A stretch of DNA of 64,000 bases from Candidatus Omnitrophota bacterium (GTDB taxonomy: Bacteria > Omnitrophota > Omnitrophia > Omnitrophales > JACROU01): the NCBI GenBank assembly GCA_029261035.1, contig JAJDCD010000005.1, positions 1-64,000 on the forward strand. The letters are read 5' to 3'. Of this stretch, positions 1-10,308 are shown in pieces. The position numbers were made by a program, and so were the translations under genes. Position 1 is the first letter of the stretch. Each line of letters begins with the position of its first letter. Under the pieces are notes generated by a model. It saw only the letters and a list, made by a program, of their open reading frames with translations, ran no database searches and had not been told where the DNA came from.

Positions 1-3000
1 GTATTAGCATCCACATTACTGCCATTAAAAGCGATATCTCCTGTTATATTCATGTCTGTTGTATGTGTTTTGGTTCCAGAAGTATGAGAATAAGTGACGT
101 TATGAAAATCGATTGGAGTTGCGCCAACAGCAGTAGTTAAAATAGCTGAAGAGCCATCAAAATTAATCGTGCCTGAGTTAGCATTGAAAACTCCTCCAGT
201 AATAGAGAAGGAGCTTGTGGTAACAAACATGTTAGTCCCTGATACTTGATTAGGGGCATTAAAAGTGCCTCCTGTCATAACAAAAGGGCTTACGTTAAAG
301 TCCAGAGCAGTTGCATTTGTGGCATTAAAAGTTCCAGTACCAGAAAGAGTGAAATCATCGTTCATAATCAAATCGTTAGTTCCGACATTAAAAGTCCCTG
401 CGGAAATACTGAGAGCGCCTCTAGCAGTATCAATATGAAGGTCTGTAATTAAATTAACTATTTCACCAGCGTTATCTAAATTGAATTTCAATTGCATGCT
501 TGCAGTAGTGGATTGAGAGATTTCATGGATTGCTGCAGTGAAATTCAGTGTGGTATCTCCATTTCCTCCAATGCTTCCAGAGGTATGAAATAAATCACCC
601 GCTAGTAATATAGATGCAGCTGCAGTTGCTGATACAGTGGTGCCAGAGAAAGTTAAATCGTTATTAACGGTTAATGTTCCTACTATAGTTTTTGTGCCAC
701 CACTATGAGAAAATAGAACATCATGAAAAGCCACTGTTCCTGGGGATAATGTTGCTGTAGAGCTATCAAACTCAACCGTTCCGTTGTTGTTATTGAATGT
801 TCCTCCGATAGAAGAGAAAGATCCTCCAATTTTTAAAAACCCAGGAGCTACAGGAGCCGAAAAAGTTCCTGCAGTTATTGAATAACCAACAATATCCATT
901 TGAGCATCAGATCCAGTAAGAGTTCCTCCGGATTGATTAAGAGTACTCGTAACATTCAATGAATTAGAAGTTGTTGAGCTTGTTAAATCCAAATTATCTT
1001 GAAGAATAATTGTGGACGCGGTAACTGCAACTGCATTTCCTGGAGTAAAAGTTGTTGTAGGGCCTGTGTTAGGAATGATTAAGCTTCGACTGCTGACAAC
1101 AACAAGATCTGTTGTGGCGCCACCATTTATAGAAGTAGTGAAAACCTGGTCAATATCAGTGTCGCCAGCTCCAGCAGGACCTGAGTTGTTAGCGATATCC
1201 AAATGCGCGTTGGTGATAGGCGAGCCATTGTAACTACGAAGCGTTAAGGCGTTGTTGGTGTAATTTAAATCATTTAAATCTCCTCCACTGGCAATGGCAA
1301 CAATAACCCATCGGAATGATCCATGGTTATCAACATAAACAGTAACAACATCTCCGCTGTTCATGTTTAAATTAGTAAATGTATAGCTTCCGTCACCGGC
1401 AGCTACGCCTGTTACCGTTGTGCCACCATTAATTGAAAGAGCAATTGTGATTCCTGCAAATATTGAAGAAGCAGTTCCTCCACCTTGTTTAGGGAACCAG
1501 AAAAAGTTGTTGTTAGAGTCGGTACTATTCGTGGGGTTAATAAAGGTTCCATTGAGATTGCTGTTATCCTTCACATCAACAAAATCAATGTCTAAGTTTC
1601 CTGCGTTAGGGTTGATGAGTGATAAGACGTTGTTCGTAGAACTTCGAATGGATAGTAATTGTCCAGCCGCGCCTTTTAGGCGAAGAAGCCCGCTAATTGT
1701 TTGAGTTTGAGATGCTTGAAAAGTAAGTGTTCGTGCTGTTGTCACTGTTTTAATTAAGTTATTAAATGTAGCGTTTCCTAAAACACTTTGATCGGCACCA
1801 TCTAAATCAACCGTTCCGCCATTCGCACTAAAAGTACCACCTGTACGAGACCAATCACCTTGTAAGAAAAAAGTCCCACTCGTTAAAGTAACTCCACCAG
1901 AGCTTGCAGTAAAGTTCCCATTCACGTCCATTTGAGCCCCGGTTCCAGATCCTGTATATGTTCCGCCATTGACTAACATATTACTCGTAACAGAAAGCGT
2001 GAATGTACTCTGAATCATATTTCCAGCAGTTAAAGTTAGAGTAGAGGAGACGGAGAGATTTCCTAATAGGGTAAAGCTATCTCCAGAATCCGTAGAATTA
2101 ATAATAAGAGTTGCATAGTCGGTACCGCCGGCACTAAGGTCAAGAATATTAAAGGCATCTCCTACGGCATCTCCATCACCAATGTATTCCCAAGTTCCAG
2201 TGCCGGTTGTTAGACCTGTAATCGTTTCGTTTCCTTGAAGTTGCATGGTGGCGCCATTGGTGAATGTGGCTCCAGTCACAGTAAGGTTTTGTCCTTTTAA
2301 GAAAAAGTTACCAGCACTATGATTAAAGACGGTAGTTACGGTTAAAGCAGAACTTGCTAATTGAAGTGTTCCTGTTCCGGTATGTAAAAGACGAACAAAT
2401 GTGGATCCTCCGGAGTTTAAGTTTTGAGTTCCGGCACCATCAAAAGTCCAATTAGCTGTTCCTTGAGATATTGTTCCTCCTGTGTTTAAAACATCTCCGG
2501 ATGTGATGACAGGGGAGTTGTTTGTATTTACATCTAAGGTACCGCTTGTGATGGATAGAGTTCCGTCTACATCTAAAGTATTATTCGTTCCAGCAATGAT
2601 AACGCTAGCGCCCGTATTGCTAACCGTCATATTATTAAAAAGAACAGCAACATCTAAGGTAACTGTTTGATTCGAAGTTCCATTAAATAAAACGGTTCCA
2701 TTGTTATGAGCAAAGACAGCTGTTCCTGTCACAGTAAAATTCCCTGCTTCAGAAAGTGTTCCTGATGGGGCAGTGAAGGTTCCGCTATTAATAAAGAATG
2801 TATTGCCCGTGATTGTGAAATTGGCAGCGCCTCCCGTGAAATTGCCGGTGGTAGATTGATTGTAAGAAACAGCTGTTATGTTGTTTGTGCTTTGAGTCAG
2901 ATTACCCGCAGAAAGAACAAGGGCACCCGCAAGAGAAAAGTTGCTAGCTAAGACTAAAGTTCCTGACCCGCTAGAGGTTACATTATTAAAACCAGAATCT

Positions 3001-6000
3001 AAATTATTAATTGTTTGGTTTCCAGTTCCGTTAAATACAACACTTCCGCCGTTATGTGTGAATTTAGATCGAGTTAAAGTCCAGTTTCCACCGACTGTCA
3101 TTGTTGTAGCAGAAGGGGCTTTGAATATTCGGTCATCCACAGAGAAATTTCCTGTAACATTAATAATTGGATCAAATGTATCTGCATCCAAATGTCCGCC
3201 AACGGTGAAGTCTCCATTAACAGTTAAAGTTTGGGAGCCTGCTGTTCCTAAACGAAAATTATTAGGATTATCGACTTGGATTTTATAAATATCTCCGGTG
3301 GTACCATTAAAGGATCCAATAAAGGCAAAACCTGTGGTTGTATCAATAAAAGATTGTCTTCCGCCTTCAGCTCCTCCATCGGTTATTATGGTGAATGAGC
3401 CGTCTCGAGCGAAGTTGCTAGGACGAATATCGATTTTAATCACATCAATATTATCTGTGAAGTCTTCTGTGAAATAGGCATATTGATTGGCTGTATCAAT
3501 AAAAGAAGTGTTGGGAGCAATTTCGCCTGAATTGAGAGTGATTGCAGAAACACGACTAAAATTTCCAGGAGCCGTGTTTATTTTAATAATTTCTCCAGGG
3601 TTGAGTGTTCCATCCCAGCTACCAAAATAAGCAAAATTATTAGTGGTATCAATCACAGCTGTTTGTAAGAAAATTTCGCCGGAAGCCATTGTAATATCTC
3701 CAATTTTTTGGAAAGTACGAGCTGGATCGGTATCTACTTTGATAACGCGTGCGGGACTAATACTTCCGCTTGCTGTTCCATAGTAGGTGTAACCATTTAC
3801 GGTATCAATGACAGCAGAACCAATGCTGCTATGATTAGCATCATTAAAAGATAAAGTGGCTACACGTGCAAAATCAAAAGGTTGAGCGGATTGACGAACA
3901 GGATCAATATCAAATTTGATAACCTGGGAACCAGGGAGAACGGGGTCGGTTGTAACAAAATAAGCATAGCCATTTGCTTGATCAATTACAGCCGTATCAA
4001 AACTATTAAGATCTTCTCCAGCGCTGAGTGAAATAGAGCCAACACGGGCAAAACCTGCAGGGGCAATATTAATCTTAAGGATTTTATCTGTGCCATCTGT
4101 AAATCCAATATAAGCAAATCCGTTCGTGGTATCAGCGACAGCTTCTGCTGTTGCTGTTTCTCCTGTATTTAATGTTAGAACAGCTACACGCGTATTTGTA
4201 GAGAGTTGTACTTTAGTGACCCATGCATTATTACTGTCTCCATTACTCACAAAGTAACCAAAATCGTTTGCAGTATCTACAAAAGAAGCTTGAAAATTTA
4301 TTTCGTCTGTATTTGGAGTTGTTTCTGTGTCCGTGAGTCCAAATACATCGGGAGAATTTAAATTAAGATGATGGTAAGCCGTTGCGGGTCCAGCGAGACT
4401 GATATCTGTCGCATTTGTATTTGTGAATTCAACGGTATTTGGAGTGTTTGTTGTCGTGTCTAAAGTACCCGTTCCGCTAAGAGGGGTTCCAGATCCTGTA
4501 AGTCGAAGTGTGCTGTTTGCTGCCATTGTTACTGTACCGGAACCATTAATCGCTAAAGATGTTGCTGTCATGATTCCTGTTGTGGTAGTAAAAGAACCGC
4601 TGGTACTTACAACGGCTGCTGCATTAATGGTAATACTACCTGTCCCTCCAGCAAATGTTCCGCTGGTAACATTAAAACTTGTTCCAAAAGTTACGTCAGC
4701 AGTTTCGGCATTAAAGTCAGAAGCAGCGAAAAATAAATTAAGCCCCCCATTTAAGTTTTGTTGTGCTGAGCCTGCATCATAGTCACCACCCTGCATTGTG
4801 GTTAAGCCTTCTACAGTAGTTGTGTTGCCATTGGCATCATAATGGGCGAGTAGGGTGAAAGCCCCATTAATTTGTTTAGGAGCTGTTGATTGGTAAATAT
4901 CGGGTTGGGTGAAGAGAGTAAAAGCAAATGTTAAATTAAAATAATCATTCGTCCCAAAATCAAAAAGAGTAAATGTGTCTACGGTACCATCACTATTTCC
5001 ATTAATTTGCCAAGTTCCGGAATCAGTGTCGTTTCCAGCAACACCTAAGTTAACAGCTTCTGTTCCTCGAGCAAGAACGGTTCCTGTATTCGTGAATGAT
5101 CCGGCAGCACCATTGAGTGTAAAAGCATTTCCATTTAAAGAAAAAATAGATATGTTATTAAACGAAGTGGTGACGGTTAAACTACGACCTAAATTAAGTT
5201 GACCAGCATAGCCATTAATCATGTTTACACTATTAATTGTTCCTCCAAAGGCGCCATCCACGGTGGAGCTTGCATTTGTGGTAGAGCCATTAAATATGAG
5301 ATCATCTCCAGCACCAGGACTAGCACCTCCAAGGCCACTCCAATTAAGTGCATCAGACCAGTTGCTATTTCCACCAGCTCCATTTGTCCATGTTCCTACA
5401 GGGTCCCAATTGATACTATTTCCTCGGTTAGTAGACTCCGTCATGATAATGATATCGGGATGGATATTATGGGAGTCTCCTGACCAGGTATAGGTCATGT
5501 CTCTAGGGCCTGAGGGGTTAACGATCCAGTGCTCCCCAGACTGTGTCGAAAGGAGTCGAACATGTTGTCCGTAGCTTCCTTGGGTTTTCCAGGTGCCTAA
5601 TATATTCTGTGTGTCTCCAGCGCCAAAATAGATGTATTTGGATGGGGTAGTAACCGTAAAATTATAAAATGTATTATTTCCTAAAATCGTACTGGATTGA
5701 GAACTGTCCACAAATGTTACAGTGGACGAGCCTGCATCGAAGTGATTTCCATTTTGAGTCCAATTGCCAGATACGGAGATCTGATGATTATCAGCAGATA
5801 AAGTTCCTCCTAATAATGTGACATTTCCGAGAATTGTTAAATTATTTTCAAGAGAAACAGATCCTGTAAAATCTTCAGATAAGGTAAGTCCAGCAATGGA
5901 GCCTTGAAAAGAAGTATCAATAATAGAATTAGATAGGGAAGAGGAATTAAAAGTAACATTGTCTCCAGAACCAGGAACAAAACCTGAATTCCAGTTTGTA

Positions 6001-7943
6001 GGATCAGACCAATAAAGGGAATTTCCAGAACCAACCCAGACAGGGCCAGCTTGGGAGAAATCAAAACCAGAGTTGTTTAAAGAATTTTTACTGTTAGAAA
6101 CTACGATAGGTGGCCCGTGGATATTGACATTGGTTCCATTCATCAGATCTACATACGAAATAGTGTGGGTGCCTTGAAGGTCGATTTTCCATGGCGTGTT
6201 CGTATCCGTAGATCGAATTTGAATAAGCTTTCCTGGGGCACCTCTAAAGGTGAGGGTCCCAACAACAGATTGTGTTGCATCTGCTTCAAAATGAATTAAC
6301 TTTCCAGGTTCGGTAACTGTGAGGTCGTGAAAGACATTGTCCCCAGTTACAAATGTTGGTTCAGGTCCAATAAACTCAATGAGTGATGTCCCTGGAATAA
6401 ATGTACCAAAATTGTTCCAATTGGTTCCAATATAGTATTGGCCGTTTGAGGCATTCATGGTAACGGCAAGTCCGATGTTAACGCCTTCGGTTACGTTGAT
6501 GGTTGAATCTTGTATCAGACTTAAAATAGCTGGGTTTACAGGAGCTGAATCCACAGCAGGGGTGTTGTTAAAGTCAAAAGGAGATCCAGAGCTTTCCAAC
6601 AAGAGTTCACCAGCAACATCTATGTGACCCAACGTTCCAGGACCCGAACTACTAATAAGAACATCCCCGTTTGCTGTTTTAACTGTAGTGCCTTCAGATT
6701 GTAGAAATGAACCAATACCGTTTGTATCATAATCCGCTAGAAATGAAATTTTGCCGTTAAGATTGGTAATATGAGCTTTGACTAGAATGTGACCGTCTGC
6801 TTCGAAAGTAGTATCCCCAGAAACAGTTGTTTCTCCTTGTACTGTAATATCGGTTCCAGACTTCATTAAGACAGTTCCGTTTTCAGCTTTGTATGAGCCA
6901 GAGACATTCAGTTCCTTTTCACTTTCTACAGAAATAGAGCCGCCCTTAGCACTGATATTGGCTGTTGAATAAATAGGGCCGGAGCTAACAATTTCGATAA
7001 CCCCATTTTCTTCAATTATTTCATCAGCTGTGATAATCCCTGAAAGATTCATTCCAGCATGAAACACGTCATTAACGGCCTCAGATTTTAAAACAACGAC
7101 ACCGCCATTAGCTTCCATGGTGCCTGTATTCTTAATTTGATCTGCAATTGGATTTCCTTCATGATCTAGAACTTGTTGAGAAGTGGGTTCGTCAATTCCA
7201 ACAGAGATCATTCCATTTGGAGAAATGCCGACTGTCACCACATCACCAGAAGCGAGAGAAGCTGTTCCTAGAGGAGCAATAATAATCCCGTTATTTTCAA
7301 CGGCACTTCCAATGAGAATTGCAAAACCTTCTTCACGGGTCTGAATGGTTCCATCGTTAATGAGCTGAGCAAATTTATTCTCTAAGGTCTGATCAATTCC
7401 GCCAAACAAATATTGACCATTCAGAAAATTTTGATTCGAAATGTCCATGGTGGATGCTATGAGGCCTCCAACATTCACATTAGCTGATGAGCCAAAATGA
7501 AATCCATTGTTGTTAATCAAAACTAAATTTCCATTAGCATTTAAATTACCCAAAATCTCAGTTTGTGAGGTATCTAAAATTCGATTGAGTGAAAAGGAAT
7601 CCACATTTGGCAAAATAAAATTAACGGTTTCATTTTGAGCGATATTGAATGAGGAATATTGAATGATTGAATTATCACTTGCTGTAATATTTAGTGTGTT
7701 TGCATCTGCTTGTTCAAAACTTGCGGAGCCATTTACAACATCGGGATCTTGTGGAAGTGCGAATGCGGGAACAGAAAATGAAGAAATAATAAAAAATGTG
7801 AACAAAAAGAAGACAGAAAAAGCTGAAAGACTGAATGTGCTTTTCTTACGCTTTGTTTTCTTAAACTTAAAACATGATCTTAGACATCCAGATTTGTCTA
7901 AACGTTGAGTTTTAAATTCTTTTGGTTTCATTGTCATTATCAT
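1..7943 (-). CDS. Giant two-partner-secretion exoprotein (TpsA/FhaB-like), C-terminus beyond the left edge
   Basis: The reading frame is open from 7943 to the window edge, at least 2647 codons with no stop; I checked it in frame at both ends and at several internal points. The N-terminus has a long basic n-region (~40 residues), a hydrophobic core and a likely cleavage after AFA, like the extended signal peptides of large exoproteins. It is followed by the haemagglutination-activity/TPS domain (NGSASFEQ, SIIQYSSFNI, GNLNANGNLVLINNNGFHFG, VGGLIAST). The rest is Gly/Thr/Asn/Ser-rich degenerate beta-helix repeats of the type NNGTVLFNGTSNQT. At about 3290-4330 there are at least seven blade-like repeats of the type FIDTTNGFAYIG...VIKID. 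Three in-frame ATGs (7943, 7937, 7931) compete as start. Its partner transporter lies directly upstream. Expected role: surface or secreted adhesin. Family assignment is secure; the ligand is unknown. Confidence 0.9.
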   Translation of the reverse strand, partial: MIMTMKPKEFKTQRLDKSGCLRSCFKFKKTKRKKSTFSLSAFSVFFLFTFFIISSFSVPAFALPQDPDVVNGSASFEQADANTLNITASDNSIIQYSSFNIAQNETVNFILPNVDSFSLNRILDTSQTEILGNLNANGNLVLINNNGFHFGSSANVNVGGLIASTMDISNQNFLNGQYLFGGIDQTLENKFAQLINDGTIQTREEGFAILIGSAVENNGIIIAPLGTASLASGDVVTVGISPNGMISVGIDEPTSQQVLDHEGNPIADQIKNTGTMEANGGVVVLKSEAVNDVFHAGMNLSGIITADEIIEENGVIEIVSSGPIYSTANISAKGGSISVESEKELNVSGSYKAENGTVLMKSGTDITVQGETTVSGDTTFEADGHILVKAHITNLNGKISFLADYDTNGIGSFLQSEGTTVKTANGDVLISSSGPGTLGHIDVAGELLLESSGSPFDFNNTPAVDSAPVNPAILSLIQDSTINVTEGVNIGLAVTMNASNGQYYIGTNWNNFGTFIPGTSLIEFIGPEPTFVTGDNVFHDLTVTEPGKLIHFEADATQSVVGTLTFRGAPGKLIQIRSTDTNTPWKIDLQGTHTISYVDLMNGTNVNIHGPPIVVSNSKNSLNNSGFDFSQAGPVWVGSGNSLYWSDPTNWNSGFVPGSGDNVTFNSSSLSNSIIDTSFQGSIAGLTLSEDFTGSVSLENNLTILGNVTLLGGTLSADNHQISVSGNWTQNGNHFDAGSSTVTFVDSSQSSTILGNNTFYNFTVTTPSKYIYFGAGDTQNILGTWKTQGSYGQHVRLLSTQSGEHWIVNPSGPRDMTYTWSGDSHNIHPDIIIMTESTNRGNSINWDPVGTWTNGAGGNSNWSDALNWSGLGGASPGAGDDLIFNGSTTNASSTVDGAFGGTINSVNMINGYAGQLNLGRSLTVTTSFNNISIFSLNGNAFTLNGAAGSFTNTGTVLARGTEAVNLGVAGNDTDSGTWQINGNSDGTVDTFTLFDFGTNDYFNLTFAFTLFTQPDIYQSTAPKQINGAFTLLAHYDANGNTTTVEGLTTMQGGDYDAGSAQQNLNGGLNLFFAASDFNAETADVTFGTSFNVTSGTFAGGTGSITINAAAVVSTSGSFTTTTGIMTATSLAINGSGTVTMAANSTLRLTGSGTPLSGTGTLDTTTNTPNTVEFTNTNATDISLAGPATAYHHLNLNSPDVFGLTDTETTPNTDEINFQASFVDTANDFGYFVSNGDSNNAWVTKVQLSTNTRVAVLTLNTGETATAEAVADTTNGFAYIGFTDGTDKILKINIAPAGFARVGSISLSAGEDLNSFDTAVIDQANGYAYFVTTDPVLPGSQVIKFDIDPVRQSAQPFDFARVATLSFNDANHSSIGSAVIDTVNGYTYYGTASGSISPARVIKVDTDPARTFQKIGDITMASGEIFLQTAVIDTTNNFAYFGSWDGTLNPGEIIKINTAPGNFSRVSAITLNSGEIAPNTSFIDTANQYAYFTEDFTDNIDVIKIDIRPSNFARDGSFTIITDGGAEGGRQSFIDTTTGFAFIGSFNGTTGDIYKIQVDNPNNFRLGTAGSQTLTVNGDFTVGGHLDADTFDPIINVTGNFSVDDRIFKAPSATTMTVGGNWTLTRSKFTHNGGSVVFNGTGNQTINNLDSGFNNVTSSGSGTLVLASNFSLAGALVLSAGNLTQSTNNITAVSYNQSTTGNFTGGAANFTITGNTFFINSGTFTAPSGTLSEAGNFTVTGTAVFAHNNGTVLFNGTSNQTVTLDVAVLFNNMTVSNTGASVIIAGTNNTLDVDGTLSITSGTLDVNTNNSPVITSGDVLNTGGTISQGTANWTFDGAGTQNLNSGGSTFVRLLHTGTGTLQLASSALTVTTVFNHSAGNFFLKGQNLTVTGATFTNGATMQLQGNETITGLTTGTGTWEYIGDGDAVGDAFNILDLSAGGTDYATLIINSTDSGDSFTLLGNLSVSSTLTLTAGNMIQSTFTLSVTSNMLVNGGTYTGSGTGAQMDVNGNFTASSGGVTLTSGTFFLQGDWSRTGGTFSANGGTVDLDGADQSVLGNATFNNLIKTVTTARTLTFQASQTQTISGLLRLKGAAGQLLSIRSSTNNVLSLINPNAGNLDIDFVDVKDNSNLNGTFINPTNSTDSNNNFFWFPKQGGGTASSIFAGITIALSINGGTTVTGVAAGDGSYTFTNLNMNSGDVVTVYVDNHGSFRWVIVAIASGGDLNDLNYTNNALTLRSYNGSPITNAHLDIANNSGPAGAGDTDIDQVFTTSINGGATTDLVVVSSRSLIIPNTGPTTTFTPGNAVAVTASTIILQDNLDLTSSTTSNSLNVTSTLNQSGGTLTGSDAQMDIVGYSITAGTFSAPVAPGFLKIGGSFSSIGGTFNNNNGTVEFDSSTATLSPGTVAFHDVLFSHSGGTKTIVGTLTVNNDLTFSGTTVSATAAASILLAGDLFHTSGSIGGNGDTTLNFTAAIHEISQSTTASMQLKFNLDNAGEIVNLITDLHIDTARGALSISAGTFNVGTNDLIMNDDFTLSGTGTFNATNATALDFNVSPFVMTGGTFNAPNQVSGTNMFVTTSSFSITGGVFNANSGTINFDGSSAILTTAVGATPIDFHNVTYSHTSGTKTHTTDMNITGDIAFNGSNVDAN
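3289..4330 (-). repeat. Beta-propeller-like repeat block inside the exoprotein
   Basis: Reading the minus strand, about seven units of 40-50 residues repeat the pattern (A/S)xIDTxNGYAYFGT...xxVIKIDxxP, for example AVIDTTNNFAYFGSWDG, SFIDTANQYAYFTED and AVADTTNGFAYIGFTDG. The regular spacing, aromatic Y-A-Y/F core and alternating beta pattern suggest one propeller domain inserted into a beta-helical adhesin. The propeller call is inference from pattern only. Confidence 0.6.
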
Positions 7944-7981
7944 TTCTTCTGCGTTTTTTAGTGCTCAAATATGTTAACTAG

Positions 7982-8009
7982 ATAATAAAAACTTTTAAAA
8001 TACCCACAA
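7982..8009 (-). promoter_or_regulatory. Possible sigma70-type promoter for the exoprotein gene
   Basis: On the minus strand a TTGTGG box, 16-nt spacer and TATTAT box lie about 40 bases upstream of the exoprotein start. The -10 box fits well and the -35 box only moderately. If real, the exoprotein can be transcribed apart from its transporter. Confidence 0.35.
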
Positions 8010-8155
8010 AATAAGTGTAACAGTCAGTAAAAAGGCCTGCAAATAAGGTGTTTTTAACCTTGTTATAACCCATTGATATATATAGGAAAGTGGGATTTTC
8101 AAAAAAAGATGGAGGTCATTTTTAATGGTTGAGTTGGGAGGAAGGTGACAGAATT

Positions 8156-8247
8156 TGTCATCCCGCACTTGATGCGGGATCCAGTGTCTTTTTTTGAATA
8201 TTATTCTTTTGTCTGTCTGGATTCCCGAGCTAGTCGGGAATGACAAA
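8156..8247. repeat. Dispersed palindromic repeat, double copy in inverted orientation
   Basis: A 29-base unit starting TGTCATCCCGCACTTGATGC and ending GGGATCCAG is followed about 30 bases later by its inverted counterpart (CTGGATTCCCGAGC...AATGACA). Single relatives occur at 18057, 20169, 28507 and 57493. It fills most of the 364-base gap between transporter and exoprotein genes, together with AT-rich sequence in which AAATTTTAAACT occurs twice. An 83-residue minus-strand reading frame over it is an artefact of the repeat. Confidence 0.8.
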
Positions 8248-8307
8248 ATGGAAAATTTAAAATTTTAAACTATGATTTTTAATTTTTATTTTTAAATTTT
8301 AAACTGT

Positions 8308-10011
8308 TTAAATATCGAGTTGTAATGTGAAATGTACGCGTGAATGGTTTGATTCTGTCAGAGGTTCGTTACCGATTGCGAATGCGTATTCGATTCGTGT
8401 AGAAATATTGTTCCAAACAAAAACACGGACTCCAGCACCAACGCCTTGTAAATATCGAGACCTTTTTTGTGTCTTTGCAGGACCTTTAATTTGACCAAAA
8501 CCGATGTCTGTAAATGTTGTAAATTGGAACTGATTTTTAAGAGTTCTTTTTGCAAAAGGGAGCTTCCAATCTTCTGGAATAAAGAATGGAGGAAAAGAAT
8601 ATTCTAAGCTTAAAGAGAAGCCTTGATCTGCTAAAAAGTCACCTTCGGGATATCCTCGGACACTATTCATACCACCCAAATAAAGCTGCTCTTGAGGTGT
8701 TAATTGATCTAATGCGAGTTGATAATTAAATTCTGCACTAGCCAATGTGTTTCCGGGTAATCTAAGATTTCTATTAATAGAACCGTTCAATTTAATGAAG
8801 TTAGGAGGTGCTCCACGACGACTTGAGACTGGGTTGTTGGTGCTTGTTGCTCCGAAAATATCCAAGCCAAAAGAGATTTCATTTGAAAGGGAAGTGGCAC
8901 CAAAACGATCACTAAAGGACATGTCTAAACCTGGTTTTAGGATTCTGAGGCGATCTCTTCGAGATGTTCCTGCAATATTGATTGTTGTAGAGTCTTTTAA
9001 GTTAAAACCAAGGCTCGAGTTTAATTTAAAGTTTTCTTTTTCTATTAAAGGTTGTGTCAAGGATGAAGTATATGTTTGAGAACGTCCATCAATATCAAAT
9101 CCTTTGAACTCCTTCTTAGGCGAAATTCTAGAACCACTAAATCCTAAAGAAAGTTTGGTTCCAAATCGGGAAAGAGGGATAAGGTACTGGGCATATCCAG
9201 CTGAAAAGTCTTTACCCAATATGGCTCCTGATAGGAGAGTGGCGTCTGGAAATAAAAAATTATTATGACGAATGCTTGTCCCGAAACGGCGTCTACCTGT
9301 AGATTCTGTACCTAAGTTGTCAAAAGATCCTCCGATATGAATAGGAAAACGATCCTTTACTTTGAGGTGGACATCGGTGGATCCAGTCTCTTCACCGGGT
9401 TGTAGAATAGCTCGTACTTCACGGTCGGGGTTTTCATTCATTCTTTGAACGCTTTTGGCTAATGTTTCGTACTGAAGAGGTTCACCTTCTTTAAGTCGGG
9501 AATACCTTTGAAGGTTTTTCTCTGAAAACCATTTATTACCGTCAACAACAAGTTTGCCCATTTTGCCTTCTAAAATTTGAATAGTGAGCTTCTCCGCATC
9601 AATTTTTTGAGGAGGCAGGTAGACGTAAGTCATAATATAGCCTTCATCTCTATATTTTTGTTCTATCTTCTTAGAGAGTTCTTTGGCATCACTAAGGCGA
9701 ATGAGCTTATTTTCATAGGGAGAAATAAGACTTTCTAGTTCTTCTCTGGTAAGGATGTTGTTTCCTTTGATATCTATTTGTTTGACGAAAAATTCTTTTT
9801 CCGAAGAAGATTGATCTGGTTTATCTTCTGGCTGCTCTTCTATAAGGGGTTTTTTTGGTTTCGCAACAAGCTTTTCTCTGGCTTCCTTATTAACGATTTC
9901 GGAAAATACGGCAGCGTCGGTACTTGGCGGTAATTGCTGAGCCCATAGAACTTTTGTGTGAATTAGGGGAACAATAAATAAGATAAGTAAAAATAAGACT
10001 CTTTGGAGCAT
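8308..10011 (-). CDS. Two-partner-secretion outer-membrane transporter (TpsB, ShlB/FhaC family)
   Basis: 567 residues, the usual TpsB size. A signal peptide (residues ~1-25, ending VLWA) precedes a Pro/Lys/Glu-rich linker and POTRA domains: the first begins at FFVKQIDIKGNNIL (~72), and the stretch GKMGKLVVDGNKWFSEKNL continues into the second. From ~220 onward the sequence alternates like a 16-strand beta-barrel and includes the family's GGMNSVRGYPEGD segment, containing the VRGY loop-6 motif. The protein ends with an amphipathic strand (VHFTLQLDI), as expected for an outer-membrane barrel. It would translocate the neighbouring exoprotein across the outer membrane. AGGCAAATA lies just ahead of the ATG. 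No odd features; confident. Confidence 0.93.
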   Translation of the reverse strand: MLQRVLFLLILFIVPLIHTKVLWAQQLPPSTDAAVFSEIVNKEAREKLVAKPKKPLIEEQPEDKPDQSSSEKEFFVKQIDIKGNNILTREELESLISPYENKLIRLSDAKELSKKIEQKYRDEGYIMTYVYLPPQKIDAEKLTIQILEGKMGKLVVDGNKWFSEKNLQRYSRLKEGEPLQYETLAKSVQRMNENPDREVRAILQPGEETGSTDVHLKVKDRFPIHIGGSFDNLGTESTGRRRFGTSIRHNNFLFPDATLLSGAILGKDFSAGYAQYLIPLSRFGTKLSLGFSGSRISPKKEFKGFDIDGRSQTYTSSLTQPLIEKENFKLNSSLGFNLKDSTTINIAGTSRRDRLRILKPGLDMSFSDRFGATSLSNEISFGLDIFGATSTNNPVSSRRGAPPNFIKLNGSINRNLRLPGNTLASAEFNYQLALDQLTPQEQLYLGGMNSVRGYPEGDFLADQGFSLSLEYSFPPFFIPEDWKLPFAKRTLKNQFQFTTFTDIGFGQIKGPAKTQKRSRYLQGVGAGVRVFVWNNISTRIEYAFAIGNEPLTESNHSRVHFTLQLDI

Positions 10012-10260
10012 TATTTGCCTTTTTTTGTGGCTATTATATATAGAAAAACTCTATACTAATTATCGGTTGTCATAGCCTAGGGTTAAGTTAAAACTCCTTA
10101 TTTTTTAAAACGTAACATTTCTGTTAATAGTCTAATTTGTTACTGTAAATAGATTGTTACAGTTATTTTGGTCCAAATATACGATATATTTTAAGCTTTG
10201 AAGAATCTTAAGTAATTAATGTATATAGACTTATGAAATTATTAGTAAATAATCCATATC

Positions 10261-10276
10261 TTGGCACGTCAAGTGC
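10261..10276 (+). promoter_or_regulatory. Sigma-54 (-24/-12) type promoter ahead of the STAS-PilZ gene
   Basis: TTGGCACGTCAAGTGC matches the sigma-54 consensus TGGCACG-N4-TTGC at all defined bases except one (GTGC for TTGC), with the required GG-to-GC spacing. The predicted start is near 10287, about 98 bases upstream of the ATG at 10385. No activator site was identified. The rest of this 373-base divergent gap (10012-10384) holds AT-rich sequence on the transporter side and the leader hairpin below. Confidence 0.6.
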
Positions 10277-10308
10277 ACTACTTATAGGTGCCTAGCTAGC
10301 TCCCAGAA

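Noticed and set aside
246-5493. Several plus-strand reading frames of 60-119 codons
   Set aside because: They lie opposite the continuous exoprotein frame, whose TPS domain and repeats are clear; they are shadows of a repetitive gene.
1-7943. CRISPR or tandem DNA repeat array in the repetitive left part
   Set aside because: Repetition is at the protein level and degenerate; no identical direct repeats with regular spacers are visible.
7995-8246. 83-residue minus-strand reading frame between transporter and exoprotein
   Set aside because: It translates the dispersed palindrome (giving HWIPHQVRDDK), has no ribosome-binding site and no protein-like composition.
10290-10301. Third copy of the giant-gene leader motif (GCCTAGCTAGCT)
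   Set aside because: CTAGCTAG is self-complementary, so strand is ambiguous; the enclosing stem and the GGCAGC continuation of the loop are absent.
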